This document shows positions 9,356-17,621 of a stretch of 64,000 bases of DNA, piece by piece (within the stretch, counting starts at the first letter, position 1; each line of letters starts with the position of its first letter). Under the pieces are notes generated by a model that ran no database searches, was not told where the DNA came from, and saw nothing but the letters and a program-made list of their open reading frames with translations. The stretch lies in assembly GCF_900104115.1 (NCBI RefSeq), contig NZ_FNJM01000011.1:30359-94358 (forward strand). Direction: 5' to 3'. This DNA is from Clostridium gasigenes (GTDB lineage Bacteria > Bacillota > Clostridia > Clostridiales > Clostridiaceae). A program made the position numbers and the translations under genes.

Positions 9356-10612
9356 ATGAATATTACAGTTACAGCATTAGGCGCAATAGTTGCATTAATA
9401 GTTGCAATAACACTAATAATAAAAAAGGTGCATCCAGCTTATGGATTAATAATTGGAGCATTAGTAGGAGGACTGGTAGGTGGAGCTGGAATAGTTGGAA
9501 CTGTTGATTTGATGATTACTGGGGCAAAAGGAATGATGCCAGCTATTTTAAGAATAATTACAGCAGGGGTTTTAGCCGGAGCACTTATACAATCTGGTGC
9601 AGCTGCAAAAATAGCAGAAACAATAGTAAGTAAAATTGGTGAATCAAAAGCATTAATAGCATTAACAATAGCAACTATGGTTTTAACAAGTGTTGGAGTT
9701 TTCGTAGATGTAGCGGTAATAACAGTTGCACCAATAGCAATTGCAATAGCGAATAAATCAGGATTTACAAAAACAGCAATACTTTTAGCAATGATAGGTG
9801 GAGGAAAGGCTGGTAACTTAATGTCACCTAATCCAAACACTATAGCAGCTGCAGAAAATTTAAATATTTCATTAACAAGCTTAATGATTGCAGGTATAAT
9901 ACCAGCTATATTTGGAGTGATTGTTACTTGTATAGTAGCGAAACATCTTAAAAATAAAGGAAGCTTTGTTGAAAAAAATGTAGAAAGTAAAGAAATTAAA
10001 AACATGCCAAGTTTCTTTGCTGCAATTTTTGGACCATTAGTGGCAATAGTAATACTAATGTTAAGACCAATAGCTGGAATTAGTATAGACCCATTAATAG
10101 CACTTCCATTAGGAGGAATTTGTGGGGTAATAGTAATGGGCAAAGCTAAGCATATTAATGAGTATGCAACATATGGTTTAGGAAAAATGACTGGGGTTGC
10201 AATATTATTAATTGGAACAGGTACCTTAGCTGGAATAATAGCCAATTCAGGTTTAAAAGATGTAATAATTCAGGGGATAAATACTTTAGGATTACCAGAT
10301 TTTGCATTAGCACCAGTATCAGGTATGTTAATGGGAGCTGCAACAGCGTCAACAACATCAGGTACAGCAGTAGCGACTTCAGTGTTTGGACCTACTATAA
10401 CTGGAATGGGAATATCATCAATAGCAACAGCTGCAATGATACATGCTGGAGCAACAGTTTTAGATCATCTTCCACACGGAAGTTTCTTCCATGCAACAGG
10501 TGGTAGCATAAATATGGAAATGAATGAGAGATTAAAACTTATACCATATGAATCATTAATTGGTTTAACAATGACAATAGTATCAGTAATAATATTTGGA
10601 TTCATACTTTAA
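9356..10612 (+). CDS. GntP-family permease (gluconate/glycerate type)
   Basis: This very hydrophobic protein of 418 residues has repeated membrane segments and the glycine-rich patterns of the GntP ion-transporter family ('HPAYGLIIGALVGGLVGG', 'GGGKAGNLMSPNPNTIA', 'HAGATVLDHLPHGSFFH'). Members import gluconate, glycerate or related sugar acids with protons. The start at 9356 is chosen because AGGAGG (9341-9346) is nine bases before it, while the in-frame ATG at 9350 is only three bases away. Its position between a CdaR-type regulator and glycerate kinase argues for glycerate as substrate. Confidence 0.9.
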   Translation: MNITVTALGAIVALIVAITLIIKKVHPAYGLIIGALVGGLVGGAGIVGTVDLMITGAKGMMPAILRIITAGVLAGALIQSGAAAKIAETIVSKIGESKALIALTIATMVLTSVGVFVDVAVITVAPIAIAIANKSGFTKTAILLAMIGGGKAGNLMSPNPNTIAAAENLNISLTSLMIAGIIPAIFGVIVTCIVAKHLKNKGSFVEKNVESKEIKNMPSFFAAIFGPLVAIVILMLRPIAGISIDPLIALPLGGICGVIVMGKAKHINEYATYGLGKMTGVAILLIGTGTLAGIIANSGLKDVIIQGINTLGLPDFALAPVSGMLMGAATASTTSGTAVATSVFGPTITGMGISSIATAAMIHAGATVLDHLPHGSFFHATGGSINMEMNERLKLIPYESLIGLTMTIVSVIIFGFIL

Positions 10613-10634
10613 TTTTAAAAAGGAGTTGGAATAT

Positions 10635-11762
10635 ATGAAATTTATATTAGCACCAGATTCTTTCAAGGAAAGTATGTCTTCAAAAGAGGCTTGCGATGCA
10701 ATGGAAAGAGGAATAAAAAAGATAATACCAGAGGCAGAATGTATAAAGGTACCAATGGCAGATGGTGGAGAAGGAACAGTTGAGGCTTTAATAGGAGCGA
10801 CAAATGGAACTTTTCATAAGGTAAATGTTATAGCTCCTTTAGGAAATAAAGTAGAAGCTGTATTTGGAATATTAGGAAATAAAAAGACTGCAGTTATAGA
10901 AATGGCAAGTGCAAGTGGAATACAACTTGTTAAGAGAGAAGAAAGAAATCCACTTATAACAACAACTTTTGGAACAGGACAACTTATTAAAGCAGCCTTA
11001 GATTTAGGTGTTAAACATATAGTTGTAGGAATTGGTGGAAGTGCTACAAATGATGGTGGTGCAGGAATGATACAAGCTTTAGGCGGTAAGCTCTTAGATA
11101 GAAAGGGAGAGGAAATATCATTTGGTGGTGGAGCTTTAGGAAACTTAGATAGCATAGATATAAGTGAATTAGATTTAAGACTTAAAGATACAGTTATAGA
11201 AGTTGCATGTGATGTAACAAATCCATTAGTTGGAGAAACAGGAGCATCAGCAGTGTTTGGACCTCAAAAGGGTGCAACAGAAGAAATGGTTAAAGAACTA
11301 GATAATAACCTTCTTCATTTTTCAAGAATTATAAAAGAAACACTAGGAAAAGATGTAGCCTATATTGAAGGTTCAGGGGCTGCAGGTGGCCTTGGAGCAG
11401 CATTATTATCATTCTTAAATGCAGAGCTTAAAAGAGGAATAGATCTTATAATAAATCATACAGAACTTAAAGAAAAAATTAAGGGCGCAGATTTTGTATT
11501 TACAGGAGAAGGTGCTATTGATAACCAAACTATTTATGGAAAAACACCAATGGGCGTGGCGAAGGTGGCAAAGCAGCAAGGTGTAAAAACAATTGCATTT
11601 GCAGGTAAAGTTGGAGAGGGCGTAGATAATCTTTATGCAATAGGAATAACTTCGATATTTAGCATAATGCAAGGTGTATCAAATTTAGATAATGCTCTAA
11701 AAGATGGAAAAGAAAACTTAGAGCTTGCAGTAGAGAATGTAGTTAGACTAATGAATATATAA
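10635..11762 (+). CDS. garK: Glycerate kinase
   Basis: The 375-residue protein matches the GarK/GlxK family of glycerate 2-kinases, which phosphorylate D-glycerate with ATP to feed glycolysis. Signature segments are 'APDSFKESMSSKEACDA', 'PMADGGEGTVEAL', 'GIGGSATNDGGAGM', 'AAGGLGAAL' and 'TGEGAIDNQT'. The start at 10635 is used because AAGGAG (10620-10625) is nine bases upstream and the family begins 'MKFILAPDSFKES'; a longer in-frame reading would overlap the permease gene. It completes a regulator-permease-kinase module for glycerate use. Confidence 0.95.
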   Translation: MKFILAPDSFKESMSSKEACDAMERGIKKIIPEAECIKVPMADGGEGTVEALIGATNGTFHKVNVIAPLGNKVEAVFGILGNKKTAVIEMASASGIQLVKREERNPLITTTFGTGQLIKAALDLGVKHIVVGIGGSATNDGGAGMIQALGGKLLDRKGEEISFGGGALGNLDSIDISELDLRLKDTVIEVACDVTNPLVGETGASAVFGPQKGATEEMVKELDNNLLHFSRIIKETLGKDVAYIEGSGAAGGLGAALLSFLNAELKRGIDLIINHTELKEKIKGADFVFTGEGAIDNQTIYGKTPMGVAKVAKQQGVKTIAFAGKVGEGVDNLYAIGITSIFSIMQGVSNLDNALKDGKENLELAVENVVRLMNI

Positions 11763-11765
11763 AAT

Positions 11766-11820
11766 AATAACAAGTCAAGGTGTGAAATTTTAGGGGCATC
11801 TTTGACTTGTTATTTTATTT
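11766..11820 (+). terminator. Terminator of the glycerate operon
   Basis: AATAACAAGTCAA (11766-11778) pairs with TTGACTTGTTATT (11802-11814), with a 23-base loop and a TTTTATTT tail. Confidence 0.75.
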
Positions 11821-11845
11821 CAGATATCTAAGAACTATATCTGAA
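11819..11845. promoter_or_regulatory. Inverted repeat upstream of the Crp/Fnr-type gene
   Basis: TTCAGATAT (11819-11827) and ATATCTGAA (11837-11845) are perfectly inverted around a nine-base centre, about 75 bases before the regulator start. It could be an operator; the binding protein is unknown. Confidence 0.4.
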
Positions 11846-11917
11846 TAAAATAGTTATGTGAAAAGTTATCCAATAGTATATAATAAAAATTAAAGATGCC
11901 TTATGCTAGGAGATATT

Positions 11918-12625
11918 ATGAAAAATAGAGAATTGGACAGCTTGGAAATATTTAATAATATATTAGAGAAATCTAAAAAAGAGTTAGAAGATTTTGGGGA
12001 AAATAAAAAGATTAAAAAGGGAATGCATTTATTTAGAGATAAGGATAACGTTAATACTATATATATAGTAGCAAGTGGAAAAGTAGCCTTGTACAAATTA
12101 AATGAGTCAGCTCAGAAAAAGATTATATTCATATTAGGTAAGGGAGATATAATAAATGCAGTTATATTAGATACTTTACCGGCATCTATTAACTGTGAAA
12201 TATTTGAAGATGCAGAAATATTATGTTTTGAAAGAGGAAAATTTATAGAGGTTATGAAGACTGATTTTGAGCTAACTACAGTAGTAATGAATTCTTTAGC
12301 ACTAAAGGTTAGGCGAATGTATAGGCAAATGAAAAATACAACTCCAATAAAAGTAGAAAAAAGAGTTGCAGCTAAACTTTGGAAATTATCTAAAGATTAT
12401 GGAGTAGAAAATAAAGAGGGAACATTAATAGACTTAAATATAAGCGTAACTTATTTAGCGGATATGTTTGGAACACCTAGAGAAACAATATCAAGAGCTT
12501 TAAAAATATTGCAAAATGAAGGTTTGATAATTTGGAGATCTAAACAGATTGTAGTGATTAACAAAGATAAACTTTCAAAATTTTTTAAGGAAACTACTAG
12601 AAAAAAGAAGATAAATGAAAGATAA
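11918..12625 (+). CDS. Crp/Fnr-family transcriptional regulator
   Basis: The protein of 235 residues has an N-terminal cyclic-nucleotide-binding-like beta-roll (about 20-140) and a C-terminal helix-turn-helix ('TYLADMFGTPRETISRALKIL', about 177-198). It lacks the N-terminal cysteine cluster of Fnr, so oxygen sensing through a 4Fe-4S cluster is unlikely. The ATG at 11918 has AGGAG (11908-11912) five bases upstream and is preferred over the ATG at 11903, which overlaps that site. It lies immediately upstream of the sulfite reductase operon, and a Crp-like palindrome is centred about 41.5 bases before the likely transcription start of that operon, so it is a probable activator of it. Confidence 0.88.
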   Translation: MKNRELDSLEIFNNILEKSKKELEDFGENKKIKKGMHLFRDKDNVNTIYIVASGKVALYKLNESAQKKIIFILGKGDIINAVILDTLPASINCEIFEDAEILCFERGKFIEVMKTDFELTTVVMNSLALKVRRMYRQMKNTTPIKVEKRVAAKLWKLSKDYGVENKEGTLIDLNISVTYLADMFGTPRETISRALKILQNEGLIIWRSKQIVVINKDKLSKFFKETTRKKKINER

Positions 12626-12650
12626 ATTTTAAAAATAGTATTTAAAAACC

Positions 12651-12680
12651 AAAAGACTGTGATAATTATCACGGTCTTTT
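12651..12680. terminator. Terminator of the Crp-type gene that also contains a Crp-like palindrome
   Basis: The stem 12651-12663/12668-12680 has 13 pairs with one G-U, a four-base loop, an A-run at the left and TTTT at the right, so it can terminate in both directions. Its core TGTGATAATTATCACG (12658-12673) also matches the Crp-type pattern TGTGA-N6-TCACA except for the last base. Confidence 0.7.
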
Positions 12681-12694
12681 AGTTATATCCTCGA

Positions 12695-12700
12695 TATAAT
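12695..12700 (+). promoter_or_regulatory. -10 element of the fnt-asrABC operon
   Basis: A perfect TATAAT at 12695-12700 has no recognisable -35 at the right distance, which fits a promoter that needs an activator bound at the palindrome centred near 12665. Confidence 0.5.
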
Positions 12701-12713
12701 AAGTGTATAAAGG

Positions 12714-12731
12714 TTGTTAATGAAATAACAA
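12714..12731. promoter_or_regulatory. Rex-like operator
   Basis: TTGTTAATGAAATAACAA matches the Rex consensus TTGTTAA-N4-TTAACAA at all but one of the fixed positions. It lies just downstream of the -10 and upstream of the ribosome site, a classic repression position. Rex senses the NADH/NAD ratio, and NADH is the electron donor of AsrABC. Confidence 0.65.
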
Positions 12732-12750
12732 TAAACAGGAGGATTTACTT

Positions 12751-13527
12751 ATGTTTAGTGAAGAATTTGAAAAGGTTGCAGGTGCAGCAAAAGCAAAAGT
12801 TGGATTGTTAAAAAATAATAGAATTGGATATTTTATTAGTTCTATGATGGCAGGAGCTTTTGTGGGTCTTGCTATTATGTTGATTTTCAGTATTGGTGGA
12901 TTATTAAATTCAGCAGGTTCACCAGCTACTAAAATTGTTATGGGATTATCATTTGGGGGAGCTTTAAGCTTAGTAGTATTTGCAGGTTCGGAATTATTTA
13001 CAGGAAATAATTTTATAATGACAGTGGGTTTGTTAAATAAAACAGTATCATGGATGGATACATGTAAAGTTTGGGTAGTAAGCTTTATAGGGAATTTAGC
13101 AGGTTCAATACTTGTTGCATATATGTTTTTTTCTGCAGGGCTTGCAAAAGGAGCAATTGGAGAGTTTATAGCAAATACAACACAGGTAAAAATGAACGTA
13201 CCAGCTTCAGAATTATTCTTTAGAGGAATACTATGTAATATGTTAGTTTGTTTAGCTGTATGGTGTACATTTAAATGTAAAGAAGATACGGCAAAATTAA
13301 TAATGATATTCTGGTGTTTATTCATATTCATTACAGCGGGATTTGAACATAGCGTAGCAAACATGACATTAATGGCTATTGGTTTATTTGCACCAAATGC
13401 AGCACAAGTTAGTGTTATTGGTTACATGTACAATATGTTATTTGTTACATTAGGTAATATGGTTGGTGGAATAGTGTTTATGGCGATTCCTTACTACTTA
13501 ATTTCAAGAAAAAATAAAATAAAGTAA
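12751..13527 (+). CDS. Formate/nitrite-transporter-family channel, probably for hydrosulfide
   Basis: The 258-residue membrane protein has the six-helix FNT pattern, with 'SFGGALSLVVFAGSELFTGNN' for the P2/S2 region and 'FRGILCNMLVCLAVW' for the second pore half. FNT proteins are pentameric channels for small monovalent anions. In Clostridioides difficile the paralogue linked to asrABC conducts hydrosulfide, the product of sulfite reduction. The same linkage here, 13 bases ahead of asrA, makes hydrosulfide export the best guess. AGGAGG precedes the start at a good distance. Confidence 0.88.
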   Translation: MFSEEFEKVAGAAKAKVGLLKNNRIGYFISSMMAGAFVGLAIMLIFSIGGLLNSAGSPATKIVMGLSFGGALSLVVFAGSELFTGNNFIMTVGLLNKTVSWMDTCKVWVVSFIGNLAGSILVAYMFFSAGLAKGAIGEFIANTTQVKMNVPASELFFRGILCNMLVCLAVWCTFKCKEDTAKLIMIFWCLFIFITAGFEHSVANMTLMAIGLFAPNAAQVSVIGYMYNMLFVTLGNMVGGIVFMAIPYYLISRKNKIK

Positions 13528-13539
13528 GAGGTGTTTTAA

Positions 13540-14547
13540 ATGGGATATAAACTTAACTTAGAAAACTTAAATATTGCATTAAAAGAACTTTCAAAGGAAT
13601 ATAGAATATTCGCTCCTAAGGTTTTAAGTGGAGAAGGGACTTTTTCAGATACAGATATAGTTAGATATGGAGAAATTGAGACAGTACAAGAAATAGAGTT
13701 TAATAAAAAATCTCAATTCTCATATAAAGAAGTATTACTTCCAATAAGACAAACTTTATTTTTCTTTACTGAAGATCAAATTAAAGAAGCAGAAGTTGAA
13801 GAAAAGGCTGCCTTAATATTTTTAAGAAGTTGCGATATGAATGCATTAAAGAGAATTGATGATATGTATTTAAGAAATGGATTTGAAGATATATATTATA
13901 AAAAGTTAAGAGAAAAAGCTAAATTTGTTTTAATTGGATGTGAAGAAAGTTTTGATTCTTGTTTTTGTGTAAATATGGGAACAAATAAAACAGACGAGCA
14001 TGATGCATATCTTAAAGTTTCTGGAAATTATGCTTTTGTAGATATCAAAGACAGTTCATTATTAGAAGTATTTGCATCATTAACTAAAGAAGAAGTGGAA
14101 GTTACGCCTGACTTTGTAGAAGAAAATGAAGTTAAGGTTAATATTCCAGAAAACTTAGAGCTTAAGGTTATGAATTCTAAAATGTGGGCTGAGTATTCAG
14201 AACGATGTATAGCTTGTGGAAGATGTAACTTTGTGTGTCCAACATGTACATGCTTTAATATGCAAGATATTTTCTATAAAGATAATAAAAAGGCTGGAGA
14301 AAGAAGAAGAGTTTGGTCTTCATGCCAAGTTGATGGATATACAGTAATGGCTGGTGGTCATAGTTTTAGAAACGATAAAGGTCAAAGAATGAGATATAAA
14401 GTGCTTCACAAAGTTTATGATTACAAAAAGAGATGGGGATATAACATGTGTGTTGGATGTGGTAGATGTGATGATATCTGTCCTGAATATATATCTTTCT
14501 CAAATTGTATAAATAAATTAGAAGATGCTATGGAAGAGGTGAAATAA
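13540..14547 (+). CDS. asrA: Anaerobic sulfite reductase subunit A
   Basis: The 335-residue electron-transfer subunit carries two ferredoxin-type 4Fe-4S motifs near the C-terminus: 'CIACGRCNFVCPTC' starting at C223 and 'CVGCGRCDDICP' starting at C304. It relays electrons from subunit B to the siroheme subunit C in the cytoplasm. Length and motif spacing are standard for AsrA. The gene starts 13 bases after the channel gene, and its stop is immediately followed by the ATG of asrB, so the subunits are translated together. Confidence 0.96.
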   Translation: MGYKLNLENLNIALKELSKEYRIFAPKVLSGEGTFSDTDIVRYGEIETVQEIEFNKKSQFSYKEVLLPIRQTLFFFTEDQIKEAEVEEKAALIFLRSCDMNALKRIDDMYLRNGFEDIYYKKLREKAKFVLIGCEESFDSCFCVNMGTNKTDEHDAYLKVSGNYAFVDIKDSSLLEVFASLTKEEVEVTPDFVEENEVKVNIPENLELKVMNSKMWAEYSERCIACGRCNFVCPTCTCFNMQDIFYKDNKKAGERRRVWSSCQVDGYTVMAGGHSFRNDKGQRMRYKVLHKVYDYKKRWGYNMCVGCGRCDDICPEYISFSNCINKLEDAMEEVK

Positions 14548-15339
14548 ATGAAGAATGAATATATACCTTTTATATCAAAAATTTTAGAAGTTATAAAACA
14601 TACGGAAATAGAATACACTTTCAGAATGGCATTTAAAGGTGAAGTTAAACCTGGACAGTTCTTTGAAGTTTCAATACCAAAGTATGGTGAAGCACCAATA
14701 TCGGTAAGTGGAATAGGTGTGGATTACGTAGATTTAACAATAAGAAAAGTTGGGGTTGTAACTGACGAAATCTTTAATAACTATGTAGGTGATAAGCTAT
14801 TTTTAAGAGGACCATACGGAAATGGTTTTGATATAGAAAATTATAAAAATAAAGAAGTTATAGTAGTTGCTGGGGGAACAGGATTATCACCAGTAAAGGG
14901 GATAGTTGATTATTTCTCAGCAAACCAAAGTGATGCTACTACATGTACATTAATTGCAGGATTTAAGTCACCAGTAGACATACTTTTTAAAGAAGATATG
15001 AAATGCTGGGAAAAAAATATAAATTTAATAGTATCAGTAGATGGAGCAGAAGAAGGATACACTGGCAAAGTAGGTCTTGTAACCAAATATGTTCCAGAAC
15101 TTGAAATTAAGGATATAGACACAGTGCAAGTAGTTGTAGTTGGACCTCCAATGATGATGAAATTTACAGTTTTAGAATTCCTTAAACTTGGAATAAAAGA
15201 AGAAAACATTTGGATATCACAAGAAAGAAAAATGTGTTGTGGTTTAGGAAAATGTGGACATTGTAGAATAGATGATACTTATATATGTTTAGATGGACCA
15301 GTATTTAATTATTCAATAGGTAAGTCATTAATAGATTAG
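14548..15339 (+). CDS. asrB: Anaerobic sulfite reductase subunit B
   Basis: The 263-residue flavin/NAD-binding subunit belongs to the ferredoxin-NADP reductase/PyrK-like fold. The flavin-binding 'GQFFEVSIPKYGEAPISVSG', the NAD-binding 'VVAGGTGLSPVKGI' and the C-terminal cysteine cluster 'CCGLGKCGHC' for an iron-sulfur centre are all present. It oxidises NADH and passes electrons to AsrA. It starts directly at the end of asrA (TAAATG). Confidence 0.96.
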   Translation: MKNEYIPFISKILEVIKHTEIEYTFRMAFKGEVKPGQFFEVSIPKYGEAPISVSGIGVDYVDLTIRKVGVVTDEIFNNYVGDKLFLRGPYGNGFDIENYKNKEVIVVAGGTGLSPVKGIVDYFSANQSDATTCTLIAGFKSPVDILFKEDMKCWEKNINLIVSVDGAEEGYTGKVGLVTKYVPELEIKDIDTVQVVVVGPPMMMKFTVLEFLKLGIKEENIWISQERKMCCGLGKCGHCRIDDTYICLDGPVFNYSIGKSLID

Positions 15340-15351
15340 GAGGAATTTCAA

Positions 15352-16314
15352 ATGGATATAAATATCAAAAAGCTTAAAAAGAATGCTTTTAGAGTTTCAA
15401 AAAATAGAGGGATAACAGCTTCTAGAGTGAGAGTTCCTGGTGGTCTTATAAAGGCAGAATACCTAGGTCTTATTCAAGAAATAGCGACTAAATATGGTGA
15501 TGGAACTGTTCATATAACTACAAGACAAGGCTTTGAAATTATAGGAATAGATATGAAAGATATAGAAAAAGTAAATGAACTTCTTCAGCCGATAATAGCT
15601 GGACTTGAAGTAAATCAAGAAATACCTGGCAAGGGATACACGTCAGCTGGAACTAGAAATGTATCAGCTTGTATAGGAAATAATGTTTGTCAGTTTGCAA
15701 ATTACAATACAACGAATTTTGCTAAGAAAATAGAAAAAGCTATTTTCCCAAATGATTTACATTTTAAGGTTGCATTAACAGGTTGTCCAAATGATTGCAT
15801 AAAAGCAAGAATGCATGATTTTGGTATTATAGGAATGACACATCCACAATATGATGTAGATAAATGTGTATCTTGTGGAGCTTGTATAAAGATGTGTAAG
15901 AGAAAATCTACAGAAGCATTACATGCAGAGAATTATGCAGTTATAAGAGATCATAGCAAATGTATTGGTTGTGGAGAATGTGTAATTAATTGTCCAACAG
16001 GTGCATGGACAAGAAGTAAGGAAAAATATTATAGATTAGCAATAATGGGTAGAACAGGTAAGAAAAACCCAAGACTTGGTGAAGATTTTATAATATGGGC
16101 AGATGAAGAAAGTATTATAAAAATTATTTTAAACACTTATAAATATGTAGAACAATATATTGATAGAGGAGCTCCAGGTGGAAAAGAACATATAGGATAT
16201 ATTGTTGACAGAACTGGATTTATGGAGTTTAAGAAATGGGCATTAGAGGGTGTTAAGCTTTCAGATATTGCTATTTTAAAAGAAAATGTTTATTGGAGCG
16301 GAATTAAATATTAG
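15352..16314 (+). CDS. asrC: Anaerobic sulfite reductase subunit C (siroheme catalytic subunit)
   Basis: The 320-residue catalytic subunit reduces sulfite to sulfide. It shows the siroheme/4Fe-4S cysteines 'CIGNNVCQFAN' and 'LTGCPNDC', plus an inserted two-cluster ferredoxin domain 'CVSCGACIKMCK' and 'CIGCGECVINCPTGAW' at about 177-225. All cluster ligands appear intact. A ribosome site AGGAGG precedes the ATG, 12 bases behind asrB, and a long terminator hairpin closes the operon. Confidence 0.96.
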   Translation: MDINIKKLKKNAFRVSKNRGITASRVRVPGGLIKAEYLGLIQEIATKYGDGTVHITTRQGFEIIGIDMKDIEKVNELLQPIIAGLEVNQEIPGKGYTSAGTRNVSACIGNNVCQFANYNTTNFAKKIEKAIFPNDLHFKVALTGCPNDCIKARMHDFGIIGMTHPQYDVDKCVSCGACIKMCKRKSTEALHAENYAVIRDHSKCIGCGECVINCPTGAWTRSKEKYYRLAIMGRTGKKNPRLGEDFIIWADEESIIKIILNTYKYVEQYIDRGAPGGKEHIGYIVDRTGFMEFKKWALEGVKLSDIAILKENVYWSGIKY

Positions 16315-16328
16315 AAATATGAAAAAGA

Positions 16329-16388
16329 GACCCAACATCATCTATAAGGCATCTTAAAAAATGTCTTATAAATGATGTTGGGTCCTTT
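16329..16388 (+). terminator. Terminator of the asr operon
   Basis: GACCCAACATCAT (16329-16341) pairs with ATGATGTTGGGTC (16372-16384), the interior also pairs partly (TATAAG with CTTATA), and CTTTAA follows. Confidence 0.7.
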
Positions 16389-16543
16389 AAAATATAGTAT
16401 AATCATAATTTAATAAGGGTATTTTCTTAAGTTAGATAGTATTATATTTTAGATAAAAGGCAAAATATAATATAAGGAATCTGAAAAAATAACAAGTAAG
16501 TATGATAGGTTGTTTTTGAAGATGCTTAAAGGAGAGTGATATT

Positions 16544-17566
16544 ATGTTTGTGCCTCAAAGGATATTATTTGAAAAAGAAACTTTGAAATATGATGTAGGC
16601 AAAAATATATATAACAAGTTTAAGGATAATGAGAATGTTGAAATTATTAATTTAACATCTAATAGAGTGAAACAACATATCCCCGGAGAAGAGATATATG
16701 AGTATTATAGAGAAGGTAAGAATACTCTAGTTGTAGGAATTAAAAAGGGTTTTAAATTTCAATCCTGTAAGCCGTCAGCGCATTATCAATTACCTTTAAT
16801 TAGTGGGTGTGTTGGAAATTGCCAATATTGCTACCTAAACACAAACTTAGGAGATAAACCTTACATTAAGGTAAATGCAAACGTAGAGGATATTCTAAGC
16901 CAAGCTCAAAAATATATAAATGAAAGAATACCTAAAATTACAATATTTGAAGGTGCTGCCACATCAGATCCTGTACCGGTAGAACCATATACTGAATTGT
17001 TAAAAAAAACCATTGAATTCTTTGCTAATAGTGAATATGGTAAGTTTAGATTTGTTACAAAATATAATGATATTGATGGACTATTAAATATTAAACATAA
17101 TGGTAAAACAGAAATTAGATTTACACTAAATACTGATAAAGTTATTAGTGATTGTGAAAAAAGAACTGCTTCCATTAATAATAGAATCGATGCAAGTGTA
17201 AAAGTTGCTGAAGCTGGGTATCCTCTTGGGTACATAATTGCACCTATATTTATTTATGATGGATGGAAACAGGATTATATGAAGTTGCTCATTGATTTAA
17301 ATAAAAGATTACCTAAAAACTTAGCTTATCCAATAACTTTTGAGGTAATATCTCATCGTTATACAACAAGAGCAAAAAATGTAATAACACAAGTGTTTCC
17401 AAATAATACATTGCCTATGAATGATAGTGAAAGAACATACAAGTATGGACAATTTGGTTATGGAAAATTTGTGTACACAAAAGAAAATATTTTGGAAATA
17501 AAAGAATTTTTTGAACATAGTATAAAAGAGGTTTTTCCAGATAGTGAAATAAAGTATATTATATAA
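16544..17566 (+). CDS. splB: Spore photoproduct lyase (radical SAM)
   Basis: The 340-residue enzyme repairs the thymine dimer 'spore photoproduct' during germination. The radical-SAM cluster motif CX3CX2C is at C89, C93 and C96 ('GCVGNCQYCYL') with the tyrosines that follow. The rest matches SplB, including 'KFRFVTKYNDIDGLL', 'AGYPLGYIIAPIFI' and 'ITFEVISHRY'. The position that carries the hydrogen-donor cysteine in Bacillus enzymes (C141, in a FEASCTSD context as recalled) reads FEGAATSD here, with alanine at 137. The gene stands alone between terminators and implies a spore-forming host. Confidence 0.93.
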   Translation: MFVPQRILFEKETLKYDVGKNIYNKFKDNENVEIINLTSNRVKQHIPGEEIYEYYREGKNTLVVGIKKGFKFQSCKPSAHYQLPLISGCVGNCQYCYLNTNLGDKPYIKVNANVEDILSQAQKYINERIPKITIFEGAATSDPVPVEPYTELLKKTIEFFANSEYGKFRFVTKYNDIDGLLNIKHNGKTEIRFTLNTDKVISDCEKRTASINNRIDASVKVAEAGYPLGYIIAPIFIYDGWKQDYMKLLIDLNKRLPKNLAYPITFEVISHRYTTRAKNVITQVFPNNTLPMNDSERTYKYGQFGYGKFVYTKENILEIKEFFEHSIKEVFPDSEIKYII

Positions 17567-17568
17567 AA

Positions 17569-17600
17569 AAGGTGGAGTCTCTTTTTTAAGACTCTACCTT
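17569..17600. terminator. Bidirectional terminator between convergent genes
   Basis: Arms 17569-17580 and 17589-17600 pair over 12 bases with one G-U. An A-run lies on the left and Ts on the right, so it can serve both splB and the minus-strand gene. Confidence 0.75.
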
Positions 17601-17621
17601 TAAGGGCACATTCACTATTCT

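Noticed and set aside
9439..10245. Long minus-strand open frame of 268 codons inside the GntP permease gene
   Set aside because: It is a shadow of the alanine/glycine-rich plus-strand gene, has no ribosome site, and its product has only low-complexity hydrophobic composition.
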